Source: DASQPA01 sp963757335
GTDB lineage: Bacteria > Acidobacteriota > Thermoanaerobaculia > Multivoradales > UBA5704
Reading direction: 5' to 3'
DNA: 64,000 nucleotides
NCBI GenBank assembly: GCA_963757335.1
Contig: CAVWRJ010000025.1
Coordinates: forward strand, 620,001 to 684,000
Below the pieces are notes generated by a model. That model had not been told where the DNA came from. It made no database searches and saw nothing but the letters and a program-made list of their open reading frames with translations. The translations under genes and the position numbers were made by a program. Numbering within the stretch: position 1 is the stretch's first letter; every line of letters begins with the position of its first letter. Below, piece after piece: positions 31,601-39,695 of this stretch.

Positions 31601-32835
31601 CGGGCCCGGAAATCGCGCTCCGTCGCCTCCGGCTGGCCCCAGTACCCCGCCGCCACGCTGGGGCCCGCCACCCAGATCTCCCCCACCCGCTCCCCTGCCA
31701 CCCGCAGCCGGGACTCCGGGTCGACGATCGCCACCTCCTGCCCCAGCCAGGGCACCCCACAGCTCACCCGCGGCCAGCCCTCGATCTCCAGCACGGACGC
31801 CCCGGCGCCCGCCATTCCTCCCGTCACGAAGAGGGTCGCCTCGGCCAGGCCGTAGCACGGGTAGAACGCCTGGCGCCGGAATCCGGCGGGGGCGAACGCC
31901 GCCGCGAACCGCTCCAGGGTCGCCGCCCGCACCGGCTCGGCGCCGTCGTACGCCACCCGCCAGCTCGCGAGGTCGAGCCCTCGCCTTTCCGGTTCTCCGA
32001 TCCGCCGCACGCAGAGCTCGTAGGCGAAGTCCGGTCCGCCGGAGGTCGTCGCCCGGTAGCGCGAGATCGCCTCCAGCCAGCGCCGCGGGCGCTGCAGGAA
32101 GGCGACTGGCGACATAAGGACGCACCGACCGCCCACGTAGAGCGGCTGGAGGACGTTCCCGATCAGCCCCATGTCGTGGTAGAGCGGCAGCCACCCTACG
32201 ACGACCGACTCCTCCGACTGTCCGAAGGCCCGGCGGATCATCTCCTCGTTGTGGACGAGGTTGCCGTGGGTCACCTCCACCCCCTTGGGGGTCGAGGTCG
32301 ATCCTGAGGTGTACTGGAGGAAGGCGAGATCCGCTGGCCGGAGCTCCGGCGGCCGGAAGCCGTCCGCCTCCCCCGGCTCGATCCCGTCCGTGGCAACGAG
32401 CGAGACCCCCGCCAGACCCGGCAGCTCCGCCGCCGCCTGGGAGAGGCGCGGCAGGAGAGCGGCGACGGTGAGCGCCACCCGCGGCCGGGCGTCGGCGGCG
32501 ACCGCCTGGAGCCGGGGCAGGAGCCGCCGCGAGCGCGGCGGGTAGGCCGGCACCGCCACCACTCCGGCGTAGAGACAGCCCAGGAAGGCGGTGACGAAGT
32601 CGAGCCCCGGCGGGAAGAGGAGGAGCGCCCGTTCGCCACGTTCGACCCCGAGGCCCTGGAGCTGGGCGGCGATCGCCCGCGCCCGGAGGTCGAACTCGCC
32701 GTAGGAGAGCCGCGCCCCCTCCTCCTCTCCGTCCGTGAGGAAGGTGTAGACGAGGCGCTCCGGGTGCTCCGCCGCCCGGCGGCGGGCGACTTCGACCAGG
32801 GTCGATGGCAGGGAGAATTGGGGTGTGCGGCTCAA
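19348..32835 (-). CDS. NRPS-2: FAAL-ACP-(C-A-PCP)-(C-PCP)-(C-A-PCP)-(C-A-PCP), frameshifted
   Basis: This 13.5-kb coding region makes the initiating lipopeptide synthetase. It starts with a fatty acyl-AMP ligase and ACP that load a fatty acid, followed by four modules; there is no thioesterase, and the C-terminus (ending ...RRESLARLQERRG) would hand the chain to the PKS. The reading frame has to be changed about 14 times (near 30735, 29990, 29690, 29310, 29195, 29045, 28920, 28345, 28035, 27550, 22950, 22830, 22365 and 20240). The protein sequence is conserved across each break and two of the breaks compensate, so I treat it as one gene with many base-call indels; nine of them fall in 28.0-30.8 kb. 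True decay cannot be excluded from sequence alone. Confidence 0.88.
22690..25870 (-). CDS. NRPS-2 module 3 (C-A-PCP), predicted valine
   Basis: C domain (about 25800-24480) with HHLVMDGWS; A domain (about 24480-22980) with YTSGSTGVPKG, FDAATFEIWG and YGPTEGTT. Pocket residues by eye are D-A-F-W-L-G-G-T-F, essentially the published valine code. Between blocks A2 and A3 the protein has an odd Gly/Ser/Pro-rich loop (GAAGSSGPASSGAPRSQSPV) produced by an in-frame hairpin element at 24063-24145. The PCP (about 22930-22690) is reached after two compensating shifts near 22950 and 22830 and has LGGHSLLATRVASRV. Adjacent Glu-Ala-Val repeats at 22965-22990 are a short tandem repeat. Confidence 0.87.
24063..24145. 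repeat. Hairpin element copy inside the NRPS-2 A3 domain
   Basis: Arms GTGGGGCCGTCCGGGTCC (24063-24080) and GGACCCGGCGGCCCCAC (24129-24145) are inverted repeats with one base missing. They enclose a 48-base loop containing CGACTGGCTGCGCGGAGCGC. The loop matches that of the element at 36894-36984 in about 42 of 48 positions when compared from TCCGAGGAC onward, while the arms are different sequences. The loop itself has a small GCGC-GGA-GCGC hairpin. Here the element is translated in frame as a Gly/Ser/Pro-rich insert in the variable loop between A-domain blocks A2 and A3. Confidence 0.75.
25870..27550 (-). CDS. NRPS-2 module 2: C-PCP without an adenylation domain
   Basis: The C domain (about 27480-26150) is intact (LSFSQRRLWFLNQ, HHAAADGWS, VEYAVDLF-like end). 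Where an A domain should begin (after RERQQLLTE) the sequence passes through a ~25-residue linker (PPLRSAPAYAAPRGPIEER) directly into a PCP with LGGHSLLATRLLVRV (about 26000-25970). This region is in one uninterrupted frame, so the absence of the A domain is not a frameshift artefact. The linker is of the kind normally found between A and PCP, as if the A domain had been cut out cleanly. The module could be skipped, or its PCP loaded in trans. Confidence 0.85.
27550..30735 (-). CDS. NRPS-2 module 1 (C-A-PCP), predicted alanine
   Basis: The first C domain (about 30740-29320) has HHLVSDF; it would join the acyl-ACP to the first amino acid (lipoinitiation). The A domain (about 29300-27870) has YTSGSTGEPKG and YGPSEDTT. 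Pocket residues aligned by eye read D-L-F-N-N-A-L-T-Y, which matches a known alanine code. The PCP has LGGHSLLATRLL (about 27690-27660). This is the most disturbed part of the window: about ten single-base shifts, with correct protein sequence in short alternating pieces. Representative intact pieces are 29312-29690, 28345-28920 and 27550-28035. Confidence 0.8.
30735..32835 (-). CDS. NRPS-2 loading segment: fatty acyl-AMP ligase and ACP
   Basis: The open frame from ATG 32835 encodes a FAAL: YTSGSTSTPKGVEVTHGNL (A3-like), GWLPLYHDMGLIG, YGLAEATLFVTGG and the GRLKDLIILRGRN segment followed by LPRTSSGKVQRH, typical of FadD32/FAAL enzymes that adenylate long-chain fatty acids and pass them to an ACP. 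The ACP (about 31080-30850) carries GLDSLSAVEIQ with the phosphopantetheine serine. The frame continues into the first C domain and breaks near 30735. The start codon lies in a 110-base spacer divergent-free region before the minus-strand zinc-ribbon gene (32946), which is co-directional and upstream. Confidence 0.92.
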
Positions 32836-32945
32836 AAGCGGTTGGCTCCAGATACCCTGGTATCTCCAGGGTGCCTCCCACCCGCAAACCGGAGCCGGGG
32901 CCGCGGTATTCTCGGGAGAATTCTCGGCGCAGCTTTGATTGAACG
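32836..32945 (-). promoter_or_regulatory. Spacer upstream of NRPS-2
   Basis: This 110-base gap separates the zinc-ribbon gene stop (32946) from the FAAL start, both on the minus strand. It contains imperfect direct repeats on the plus strand (ATACCCTGGTATCTCCAGGG around 32850-32870, itself partly symmetric: CCCTGG...CCAGGG) that could form a small hairpin in front of the cluster. On the minus strand, TATCT/GGTACC-like elements are present, but no confident -35/-10 pair was found. Confidence 0.25.
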
Positions 32946-33848
32946 CTACCCGAAGATCCCGGGCAGGAAACGCTCGCAGACGTGCGAGAGCATGTCCGCG
33001 AAGCGGGAGTCCTGTCGCCGGCCGAGCCAGCCTGTCTCATCCTCGTCCCAGGCGGCAGGGAAAAGCTGGGCCGTCCGCGCCGCCGAGCGTTCCTCCTGCG
33101 CCGTCAGGGCGGCGGCCCGATCGGCACCCCCGGAGTGAATCCAGCGCAGGAGCCGCGACAGCTCGTCCATGTCGAACCAAACCCCGTGATCGCGGCAGAT
33201 GTCGACGATGACCCCGCTCTTGCGCTCATAGTTGCGCCGGTTCATGAGCGCCCCGCAGACCGCGCAGGGCCGGTAGAGCGGGCCGGCGGCCGAGGTGCTG
33301 GAAGCCGGGATGGAATCGCGCGGCGGCTCCGGGCCGAGATCGGGCACCTTCCCCTGCCGGGCCCGCTCGGCGAGGGCCTCGAAGACCTCGCGTTCCACCC
33401 ACAGGCCGCCGCAACGCCGGCATTCGGAGATGGCGCTCCGCTCTTCCGTCCCCAGCCCCTGGCTGACGAGCCGGTGGTCGCCGCCGCAGGCCGGACAAGG
33501 ATATTTCCCCCCCGAGGCCGTCGAGGCGGCCGCCTGGGTGAAAAGAAGGGGGGAGCCGCAGTCGTGGCAGAAGCGGGATCGGCTGCTCACCCGGGTCCTG
33601 CACTCCGGGCAGACCGCGTCCAGATCGCGCTCGTGGACCGTGAAGTCCGCCCCGCAGTAGCGGCAGGCGAACTCCTCCCCCGAGCGCGGTCCCCCGCAGG
33701 CGGAGCACCGCACGACCGCCGACTCGTGCGGCAGAGGCTCCGGCACCACCAGCACTCCCCCGCAGGAGCAGCGGAACCGCTGCCCGGCCGCATGGCCGGA
33801 CGCGTCGTACTGCCGGTGGCACTCTGGACAGGCGGCTAAGAGGTGCAT
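32946..33848 (-). CDS. Multi-zinc-ribbon protein with zf-TFIIB domain
   Basis: 300 residues with at least five CxxC-type knuckles: CPECHRQYD (8-), a CSCGG, CSACGG...CRYCG, CPECRTR...CHDCG, CPACGG...CRRCGGLW and CAVCGALM...CRDHGVWFD. The last two match the zf-TFIIB (PF13453) pattern, with the GLWVE/GVWFDMDEL tail. The middle resembles double zinc ribbons of the DZANK type. No membrane segment. Function unknown; such proteins are thought to be metal-binding scaffolds. A TATAGT box on the minus strand at 33867-33862, 13 bases before the ATG, is a likely -10. It is upstream of and co-directional with NRPS-2, separated by 110 bases. Confidence 0.85.
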   Translation of the reverse strand: MHLLAACPECHRQYDASGHAAGQRFRCSCGGVLVVPEPLPHESAVVRCSACGGPRSGEEFACRYCGADFTVHERDLDAVCPECRTRVSSRSRFCHDCGSPLLFTQAAASTASGGKYPCPACGGDHRLVSQGLGTEERSAISECRRCGGLWVEREVFEALAERARQGKVPDLGPEPPRDSIPASSTSAAGPLYRPCAVCGALMNRRNYERKSGVIVDICRDHGVWFDMDELSRLLRWIHSGGADRAAALTAQEERSAARTAQLFPAAWDEDETGWLGRRQDSRFADMLSHVCERFLPGIFG

Positions 33849-33923
33849 GGTGGACGCGAAAACTATAGCAGGAGGTGCCCGCCCAGGGTCTCCCTGCTAC
33901 ACTCATCTGTGGAGGTTACCGCG

Positions 33924-34124
33924 ATGAGAAACCCTCTTCCCTCCCCTGACCGGTTCGTCGTCGACGAACAGGGAAACAGGGAGTCGGTCATCATTCCTTT
34001 CGAGCAGTACGAGCAGCTCCTGGAAGACCTCCACGACCTTGCGGTGATCGCCGAGCGGCGCGCCGAGGAGACAGTCTCCTTGAAAGATGTCAAGGAGCGG
34101 CTGAAGCGGGATGGGCTCCTATAG
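33924..34124 (+). CDS. Phd/YefM-type antitoxin
   Basis: 66 residues, MRNPLPSPDRFVVDEQGN..., with a predicted N-terminal beta strand (RESVIIPFEQYEQLLEDLHDL) typical of Phd/YefM or related antitoxins preceding RelE toxins. The ATG at 33924 is chosen over an upstream in-frame ATG because GGAGGT sits seven bases before it (33911-33916). The 3' end overlaps the toxin by 14 bases. A TACACT box at 33898-33903 may be the -10. Confidence 0.85.
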   Translation: MRNPLPSPDRFVVDEQGNRESVIIPFEQYEQLLEDLHDLAVIAERRAEETVSLKDVKERLKRDGLL

Positions 34125-34371
34125 CCTTCAGCTCAAGCCGTCCGCCGAAAAGGATCTCCGCAAGCTTCCCAAGGACGTCCTCCAGCGTGTCTTCCAGGTC
34201 CTCGAGGGCCTACCCTCCGATCCTTTCCCGCATCAGTCCAGCAAATTGACTGGGACCGACGGTTTGTACCGGATTCGGGTTGGCGATTATCGGATCGTCT
34301 ACGAGGTCCGGGCCGCAGAGCTCACGGTGCACTACATCCGACACCGGCGGGAGGTCTACCGGCGCATCTGA
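34111..34371 (+). CDS. RelE/ParE-family toxin
   Basis: 86 residues: SLQLKPSAEKDLRKLPKDV, then GLYRIRVGDYRIVYEV and a C-terminal HYIRHRREVYRR. This is the RelE/ParE layout (strand-helix-helix-sheet) with the conserved YRIRVGDYRI core and basic C-terminus. RelE-type toxins cleave ribosome-bound mRNA; the terminal His/Arg/Tyr cluster fits that group. It is translationally coupled to the antitoxin by a 14-base overlap. Confidence 0.9.
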   Translation: MGSYSLQLKPSAEKDLRKLPKDVLQRVFQVLEGLPSDPFPHQSSKLTGTDGLYRIRVGDYRIVYEVRAAELTVHYIRHRREVYRRI

Positions 34372-34388
34372 AAGCCTCCCGCAATCTC

Positions 34389-36821
34389 CTACTCCTGCCG
34401 CAACGCCACCTGCGGATCGACCTGGGTGGCGCGACGGGCGGGCACGTAGTTGGCGAGGAGCGCCACCGAGGCTAAAAGGGCGGGGACGAGGACGAAGGTC
34501 ATGGGGTCCTTGGTGCTGACCCCGTAGACCAGCCCGGCAAGCACCCGGGTGGCGAACCAGGCGCCGAGGAGCCCCAGCGCGAGGCCCACTCCCACCAGGC
34601 CCATCCCCTGCCGGATCACCAGGCGGAGCACGTCCGCTCGGTGCGCCCCCAGCGCCATCCGAATCCCCATCTCGTGGGTGCGCTGGGCGACCGAATAGCT
34701 GATCACCCCGTAGACCCCGACCGCGGCGAGCACCAGGGCGAGGCCGGCGAAGAGGCCGAGGAGCACCGTGCTCAGCCGGTTCTGGGCGAGCGACTCGTCG
34801 ACCACCTCCACGAGCGTCCGCACCCGGTAGACCGGCAGGTCCGGGTCGAGCCCGAGGACGGCGCGGCGGATCGACGCCGCCAGGGCCGCCGGATCGCCGC
34901 CCGAGCGCACGACCAGGGTGGTCGCCATCGCCGGATCCTGGAGCTGCGGCTCGTAGACCTCGAAGGACGGCTCGTCGGAGAGGGCCTGCTGCTTGACGTC
35001 CCCCACCACCCCGACGACCGTCATCCAGGTCACCCCCGGCTTCTCCGGATCGTCGAAGGTCAGGCGCTGGCCGAGGGGATCCCCGTGCGGCCAGATCGAC
35101 GCCGCCATCCTCTCGTTGACGAGGGCCACCTTCGGCGCCTCCATGGCGTCCCGCCCGTCGAAGACCCGCCCGCGGATCAGGCGGACCCCCAGGGTGCGAA
35201 AGAACTCCGGGGAGACCCGGCGCACCGTGGCGCTCTCCGGGTTGGCATTGGAGGTCGGCCGCCCGAAGACGGCGAAGCCGAGAAAGTAGTTCCTGCCGCC
35301 GAGCGGCAGGGGGAAGACGGTCGCGGCGCGTTCGACCCCCGGCAGCGTCGAAACCCGGCCCAGGAGGTCGCGGTAGAAGAGGGCGAGCCGGCCGGGGTCG
35401 GGGTATTTGGTCTCCGAGGGCGAGAGGTCGAGCGTCAGCACCCCGGCGGGCCGGAAGCCGGGGTCGACCGCGGAGAGGCGAGAGAAGCTCCGCAGGAGAA
35501 CCCCGGCCATCACCAGGAGGACGAGGGCGATCGCCACCTCGGCGAGGGCGAGGAACTGGCGGGCGAAGCGGCCGCGGCGGCCGCCGGACATCGCGCGCCC
35601 CCCCTCCTTGAGCGACTCGTGGAGGCCCGCCCCGGGATCGTGGAGCGCCGGGAAGAGGCCGAAGAAAAGACCGGCCAGTATCGAGAGCGCGAGGGTGAAG
35701 CCGAGCACCCGGGAGTCGAGACCGATCGCCTCGGCGTGCGGGATGGCGGCGGGATTGAGCGCGACGAGCGCCCGCGTCCCCCAGTAGGCGAGGAGGAGCC
35801 CCAGGGCGCCGCCCAGAAGCGAGAGGAGGACGCTCTCGGTCAACAGTTGGCGGACGAGGCGGCCCCGGCCGGCCCCGAGCGCGGTGCGGATCGAGATCTC
35901 CCGGCCGCGGGCTGCCAGACGGGCGAGAAGGAGGTTGGCGACGTTCAAGCAGGCGATGAGAAGAACCGCGGCGACCACCCAGAGGAGGACCAGGAGGGCC
36001 GGGCGGATCTTCTCGACCGTCACCTGCTGGAGCGGCAGGACGAGAATCGTCCAGCCGTCGTTGCTCTCCGGGTACTGCTTCGCCAGGCGGGCGGCGATGC
36101 CGCTCATCTCGCTCTGCGCCTGGCCGACCGGGACGCCGGGGCGCAACCGCGCCACGCTGGTCAGGAAGTGGCCGCCGCGGCTCTCCTTGGCGGGATTGCG
36201 GGTCAGGGGGACCCAGATGTCGCGCTTCCTTGGAAAGTCGAACCCGGGCGGCGCCACTCCGACCACGGTATAGCTTTCGCCGTCGAGGAGGAGACTCTGG
36301 CCGACGGTCTTGGGGTCGGCTCCGAACCGGCGCTGCCAGAGGCCGTGCGAAAGGAGGACGACATGGTGGTTCGCGGCCGTGTCCTCGTCGGGCCGGAAGG
36401 TGCGGCCGAGGAAGGGCCGGAGGCGCAGCACGGGAAAGAAGTCGGCCGAGACCTGCGCCCCGTCCAGGACCTCGGGCTCGCCGCGGCCCGTCAGGTTGAC
36501 GCTCCCCGCGGCCATCGCCGCCAAACCCTCGAAGCTCCGACTCTGCCCGCGGAGGTCGTCGAAGTCCGGCGGCGAGAGGCTGAAGCGCGGGAAGCCCGCT
36601 TTCGGGTTGCTCGAGGAGAGGATGACGAGCCGCTCCGGCTGCGGATAGGGCAGCGGCTTGAGCAGGACGCCGTTGACGACGCTGAAGATGGCGGTGTTGG
36701 CGCCGATCCCCAGGGCGAGGGCGAGGAGGGCGATGGCGGTCGTGGCCGGGGCGCTCTTGAGGCTCCGCAGGCCAAACCGGATGTCGGCGAAAAGCGATTC
36801 CACGGCGTCCTCCCAGGGCAA
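34389..36821 (-). CDS. ADOP/MacB-type ABC transporter permease 2
   Basis: 810 residues with the same architecture as the permease at 15049: SLFADIRFGLRSLKSAPATTA, MacB-like periplasmic domain (LVGVAPPGFDFPRKRDIW), FtsX helices, a second copy and the terminal YVPARRATQVDPQVALR. Nothing nearby encodes its ATPase. The predicted start is the ATG at 36821; a start a few codons downstream is also possible. It is convergent with the RelE toxin (17 bases apart). Confidence 0.93.
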   Translation of the reverse strand: MPWEDAVESLFADIRFGLRSLKSAPATTAIALLALALGIGANTAIFSVVNGVLLKPLPYPQPERLVILSSSNPKAGFPRFSLSPPDFDDLRGQSRSFEGLAAMAAGSVNLTGRGEPEVLDGAQVSADFFPVLRLRPFLGRTFRPDEDTAANHHVVLLSHGLWQRRFGADPKTVGQSLLLDGESYTVVGVAPPGFDFPRKRDIWVPLTRNPAKESRGGHFLTSVARLRPGVPVGQAQSEMSGIAARLAKQYPESNDGWTILVLPLQQVTVEKIRPALLVLLWVVAAVLLIACLNVANLLLARLAARGREISIRTALGAGRGRLVRQLLTESVLLSLLGGALGLLLAYWGTRALVALNPAAIPHAEAIGLDSRVLGFTLALSILAGLFFGLFPALHDPGAGLHESLKEGGRAMSGGRRGRFARQFLALAEVAIALVLLVMAGVLLRSFSRLSAVDPGFRPAGVLTLDLSPSETKYPDPGRLALFYRDLLGRVSTLPGVERAATVFPLPLGGRNYFLGFAVFGRPTSNANPESATVRRVSPEFFRTLGVRLIRGRVFDGRDAMEAPKVALVNERMAASIWPHGDPLGQRLTFDDPEKPGVTWMTVVGVVGDVKQQALSDEPSFEVYEPQLQDPAMATTLVVRSGGDPAALAASIRRAVLGLDPDLPVYRVRTLVEVVDESLAQNRLSTVLLGLFAGLALVLAAVGVYGVISYSVAQRTHEMGIRMALGAHRADVLRLVIRQGMGLVGVGLALGLLGAWFATRVLAGLVYGVSTKDPMTFVLVPALLASVALLANYVPARRATQVDPQVALRQE

Positions 36822-36893
36822 GTCCGCGCGTCAGCGGGGGCTCTATCTTACCCTGGCCCTACTCTCGCCCTAGTCAGGCGAAGACGACAGCGG

Positions 36894-36984
36894 GGTACTG
36901 GGTCCGTTTGAATCCGAGGACGGACGACTGGCGGCGCGGAGCGCCCGAAGGAGACCGCCCGCAGGTTCAAAAGGACCCAGTACC
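36894..36984. repeat. Intergenic hairpin element with conserved loop
   Basis: Arms GGTACTGGGTCCGTTTGAA (36894-36912) and TTCAAAAGGACCCAGTACC (36966-36984) pair in 18 of 19 positions around a 53-base loop. The loop contains GACTGGCGGCGCGGAGCGCC and a nested GGCGC-GGA-GCGCC hairpin. The loop is about 87% identical to that of the element at 24063-24145, but the arms are unrelated. It sits in the 216-base gap between the small secreted protein gene and the ADOP permease, immediately after a terminator-like hairpin. Confidence 0.8.
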
Positions 36985-36988
36985 GAAA

Positions 36989-37011
36989 GCGGCCCGGGAG
37001 GCCCGGGCCGC
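36989..37011 (-). terminator. GC-rich hairpin, likely terminator of the 37038 gene
   Basis: GCGGCCCGGG and CCCGGGCCGC form a perfect 10-bp stem with a three-base loop. On the minus strand it is 27 bases after the stop of the small secreted protein gene and is followed by TTTCGG, a short T run. A shorter related GGCCCGG/CCGGGCC hairpin is at 40901-40919. Confidence 0.6.
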
Positions 37012-37037
37012 ACTCTCTCATCCGCTGCCCGAGCGTC

Positions 37038-37319
37038 CTACTCGTGGTTCTTGTCGTACTGGAGCGCGAGCTTCAGCTGCTCGATCGCGTGCTGGCTGGC
37101 CTCGACCGCCGCCGCCCGGTGACCGCCGAAATCGTGGGGAGCCTTCTGCAGGTAGTCGATGGTGGCCTGGAGGTCCTGGATGGACTTGGCAATCCGCGGG
37201 TGCTCCCTCTTCTCGTGGCCGAGCCCCTTGGCGGAGACGAAGGAGGTCGACGCCGGGAGGACGAGGAGGAGGAAGGCGAGGAGGGCGAGGGTGAACTTGC
37301 GGCGGAGCATGGAGTGCAT
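37038..37319 (-). CDS. Small secreted helical protein with DFGGHR motif
   Basis: 93 residues. The signal peptide (RRKFTLALLAFLLLVLPASTSFVSA) is followed by a ~60-residue helical domain: HPRIAKSIQDLQATIDYLQKAP, then HDFGGHRAAAVEASQHAI. The HP.I..A...L..A...L..A.HDFGGHR pattern recurs in small exported proteins of Acidobacteria and Planctomycetes; its function is not known. GAGGAG lies seven bases before the first ATG. It is followed by a strong hairpin. Confidence 0.8.
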   Translation of the reverse strand: MHSMLRRKFTLALLAFLLLVLPASTSFVSAKGLGHEKREHPRIAKSIQDLQATIDYLQKAPHDFGGHRAAAVEASQHAIEQLKLALQYDKNHE

Positions 37320-37425
37320 GAGAGTCTCCTCAGAGTTCGTACAGCGTTTCGTTGGACGGCAGGTTATGGCAGGTTCCGCCTGCCGAGGATGGAACCCGGG
37401 AGGGGCGCTTTTCCTGCGGCCCTCC

Positions 37426-38019
37426 CTACGGACAGCTGTTCGCCGGCACGGCCTTGAGCCCCACCGCGCCAGCCAGGAGCTTGCCGGCGCCCTTCCTGGC
37501 GTCGGCGGTCGCTCCCGACCAGAGAGTGGTGCACTTCGTCTTGTCGCAGTTGGCCCCCAGGGTCTCGTACTCGCCGGTCGTCTGCACCGGGCAGGTGCAC
37601 TGGGCCTTCGTGGGGTCCTTGGGATCGACGATGCAGGGCTGGTCGTAGCAGGATGCCCAGGCGGTACCGGAGGGGCAGGTCATCGCCGGGCGGATCGCGG
37701 TCTCGCCGAAGGAGAAGGTCGAGACCAGGAAGCGGTTGTCGCCCTGCGGCGCCCGCTCCGCGCAGGGGAGATCGCCCAGCGAGGGGCCGTTCGCCACCTC
37801 GCACTCGCAGAGCGCCCGGGTCACCACCATCTTGCCCGTCTTGGCGTCGCGCACCGGGATCGGAGTGCAGGCGGCCGACGTGCAGAGGGCGTATCGGCCC
37901 TCGCAGACGACCGACTGTTGCGTTTCGTCCGCACCGCCCAGAAAGGCCGGCCGGCGGCAGCTCCCCAGGAGCGCGCCGGCGGTCAGCAGAACGGCGGCGA
38001 GCAGCACCTTCGAACGCAT
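37426..38019 (-). CDS. Cysteine-rich lipoprotein
   Basis: 197 residues. The start at 38019 is supported by AGGAG upstream and a lipoprotein signal peptide MRSKVLLAAVLLTAGALLGSC with the lipobox LLGSC. The mature protein has 14 further cysteines, arranged in short CxC and CxxxC pairs, consistent with about seven disulfides in the periplasm or on the surface. No known domain was recognised. It lies 59 bases downstream of the ATP-grasp gene in the same direction and may belong to that operon. Confidence 0.72.
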   Translation of the reverse strand: MRSKVLLAAVLLTAGALLGSCRRPAFLGGADETQQSVVCEGRYALCTSAACTPIPVRDAKTGKMVVTRALCECEVANGPSLGDLPCAERAPQGDNRFLVSTFSFGETAIRPAMTCPSGTAWASCYDQPCIVDPKDPTKAQCTCPVQTTGEYETLGANCDKTKCTTLWSGATADARKGAGKLLAGAVGLKAVPANSCP

Positions 38020-38078
38020 CTCTTCTCCTCTCGAGCCCGGCCCGGAACCTCGTGTCTTCATGGTTTGGAAACGTTCCC

Positions 38079-39618
38079 CTACGAGCTCGACTTGCCCGCC
38101 GCCGCCTCGCGGTCGAGCACTTCTAAGGTGTGACGGTAGAGGCGGTCGACGGCCTCGCGGCTGTTGGCGATGGCGGTCATCCCGAGCTTGCCGAACTCGG
38201 AGACGGCGCCGATCAGGTGGAAGAGGACGCCGCTCTCCGTGCCGTGGCTGTAGTGCAGCTTGTGCTCGGTCAGGATGTCGATCAGGTCCTCGGGCAGAAG
38301 ACCGCGGTAGACCTCGGAGCTCAGGTTGTCGGTGGCGCGGTAGTACTTCGGCTGACCGCTCCAGGAGAGGAAGATCCCGCTCTCCGGGTCGAGGCGGCCG
38401 CCGGTCAGGAACTGCAGGGCGAGGAAGGGGTGGGTGGTGCCGCCCATCCGCAGGTTGATCTCCAGGGCCGCCACCTGCCACGGACCGCCCGGCGTCTCCT
38501 TCCAGGTGAGAAAGTCGATGCCGAAGCGGGAGACGGCGCCGTGGCGGGCGAGCACCTCGCCGATCCGGACCGCCGACTGGTGGATCTCGCGCCGGTACTC
38601 CTCGTGCGCCGGAAAGCTGCAGCCGAGGAAGACCTGGCCCGTGGGGCCGCCCAGAATCTGGTCGTGAGTCGAGAGGGTGATCACCTCGCCCTTGGGGCTG
38701 CTCCGCAGCTGGACGGAGGGCGACTGCTTCTCCAGCCCCTCAATGTACTCCTCGACGATGCCGTGGGTCTCGGCGAACTTCTCGAAGTAGCTCTCCTCGG
38801 TGTCGTTGGGGAGCGAGTATTCGAGATGATGGAGGGCGTCCCGCACCGCCTCCCGGCTCGGTGACGCCGTGTCCTTCCGGGTAGTGGAAGAGGGCGTTCC
38901 CCTCCCCCGAGAAGCTGTCGTCGAGCTTGACCACGGCGCGCCGCATCTCCGGGCGCTCGGCCTTGAGGTCGAGGAGGGCTTCGAGCACGTCCCCCTCGTC
39001 GCGCAGGTCCTCCCGCCCGGCGGGATAAGGCACGCCGGCCTCCTTGAACACCTTGCGGCTCCCCGACTTGGTCCCCAGGTGCATGAGGGCGGGATCGAGG
39101 CCGTTCAAGGGGATGCCCAGGCGGACGGCGAGCCGGCGCTCGAGGGGGGTCGAGTTGAAGACCGTCAGATAGGCGCGGTCGGTGTCGGCGATGCCGGCGC
39201 AGATGCGCTCGATCAGGCGCGGCCGTTCGAGGATCTTCTCGGTCAGCGAGCGCGGCGAGGCGTCGTGAGCGCAGAGGAGCGTGAGCCGCCCGCGCGCGTG
39301 GCTCGCCGGGATGCCGGCGAGGAACTGGAAGTAGTAGTCGAGGATGATCGGGTGGACGGGCTGCGAGGTGACGTAGACCACCCGCGCCCGCGGGTTGCGG
39401 AGCCGGATGAGGAGGAAGAGCAGCCGCTCCTCGTAGAAGCTCGCCCCGGCGAGCTTCTGGAGCCCGCTCTGGTCGAGGGTGAGCGAGGGGACGACGACCG
39501 AGGTATGGGGGGTCTCGTCCTGGAGGGTGAGGGCCTCCCACACCTCGTGGAGGCGCGGCTTGAGCGTCTCGAACTGGGCGAGCTCTTGCTCCAGGGTCAG
39601 GGCGGGGGCGAAGGGCAT
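38079..39618 (-). CDS. PGM1-like ATP-grasp ligase (one frameshift)
   Basis: About 512 residues once a one-base shift near 38860 is bridged. The N-terminal half (SVVVPSLTLDQSGLQKLAGA, then RVVYVTSQPVHPIILDYY and TPLERRLAVRLGIPL) and the C-terminal catalytic half with ALEINLRMGGTTHPF and AVVKLDDSFSGEGN match the PGM1-related peptide ligases, ATP-grasp enzymes that form amide bonds via acyl phosphates; PGM1 itself ligates an amino acid to peptides in pheganomycin synthesis. The neighbouring amidotransferase-like gene (77 bases upstream, same strand) suggests a two-gene pathway. The shift lies at GHGVTEP/MRDALHHLEY and is probably an assembly indel. Confidence 0.82.
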
Positions 39619-39695
39619 TAGAGGCGCGCTCGGGCAGCACGGACGCGGGGGAGTCTATCCGGCCGGCCCGGGGCGCGTCCACCCGGAGACCGTCT

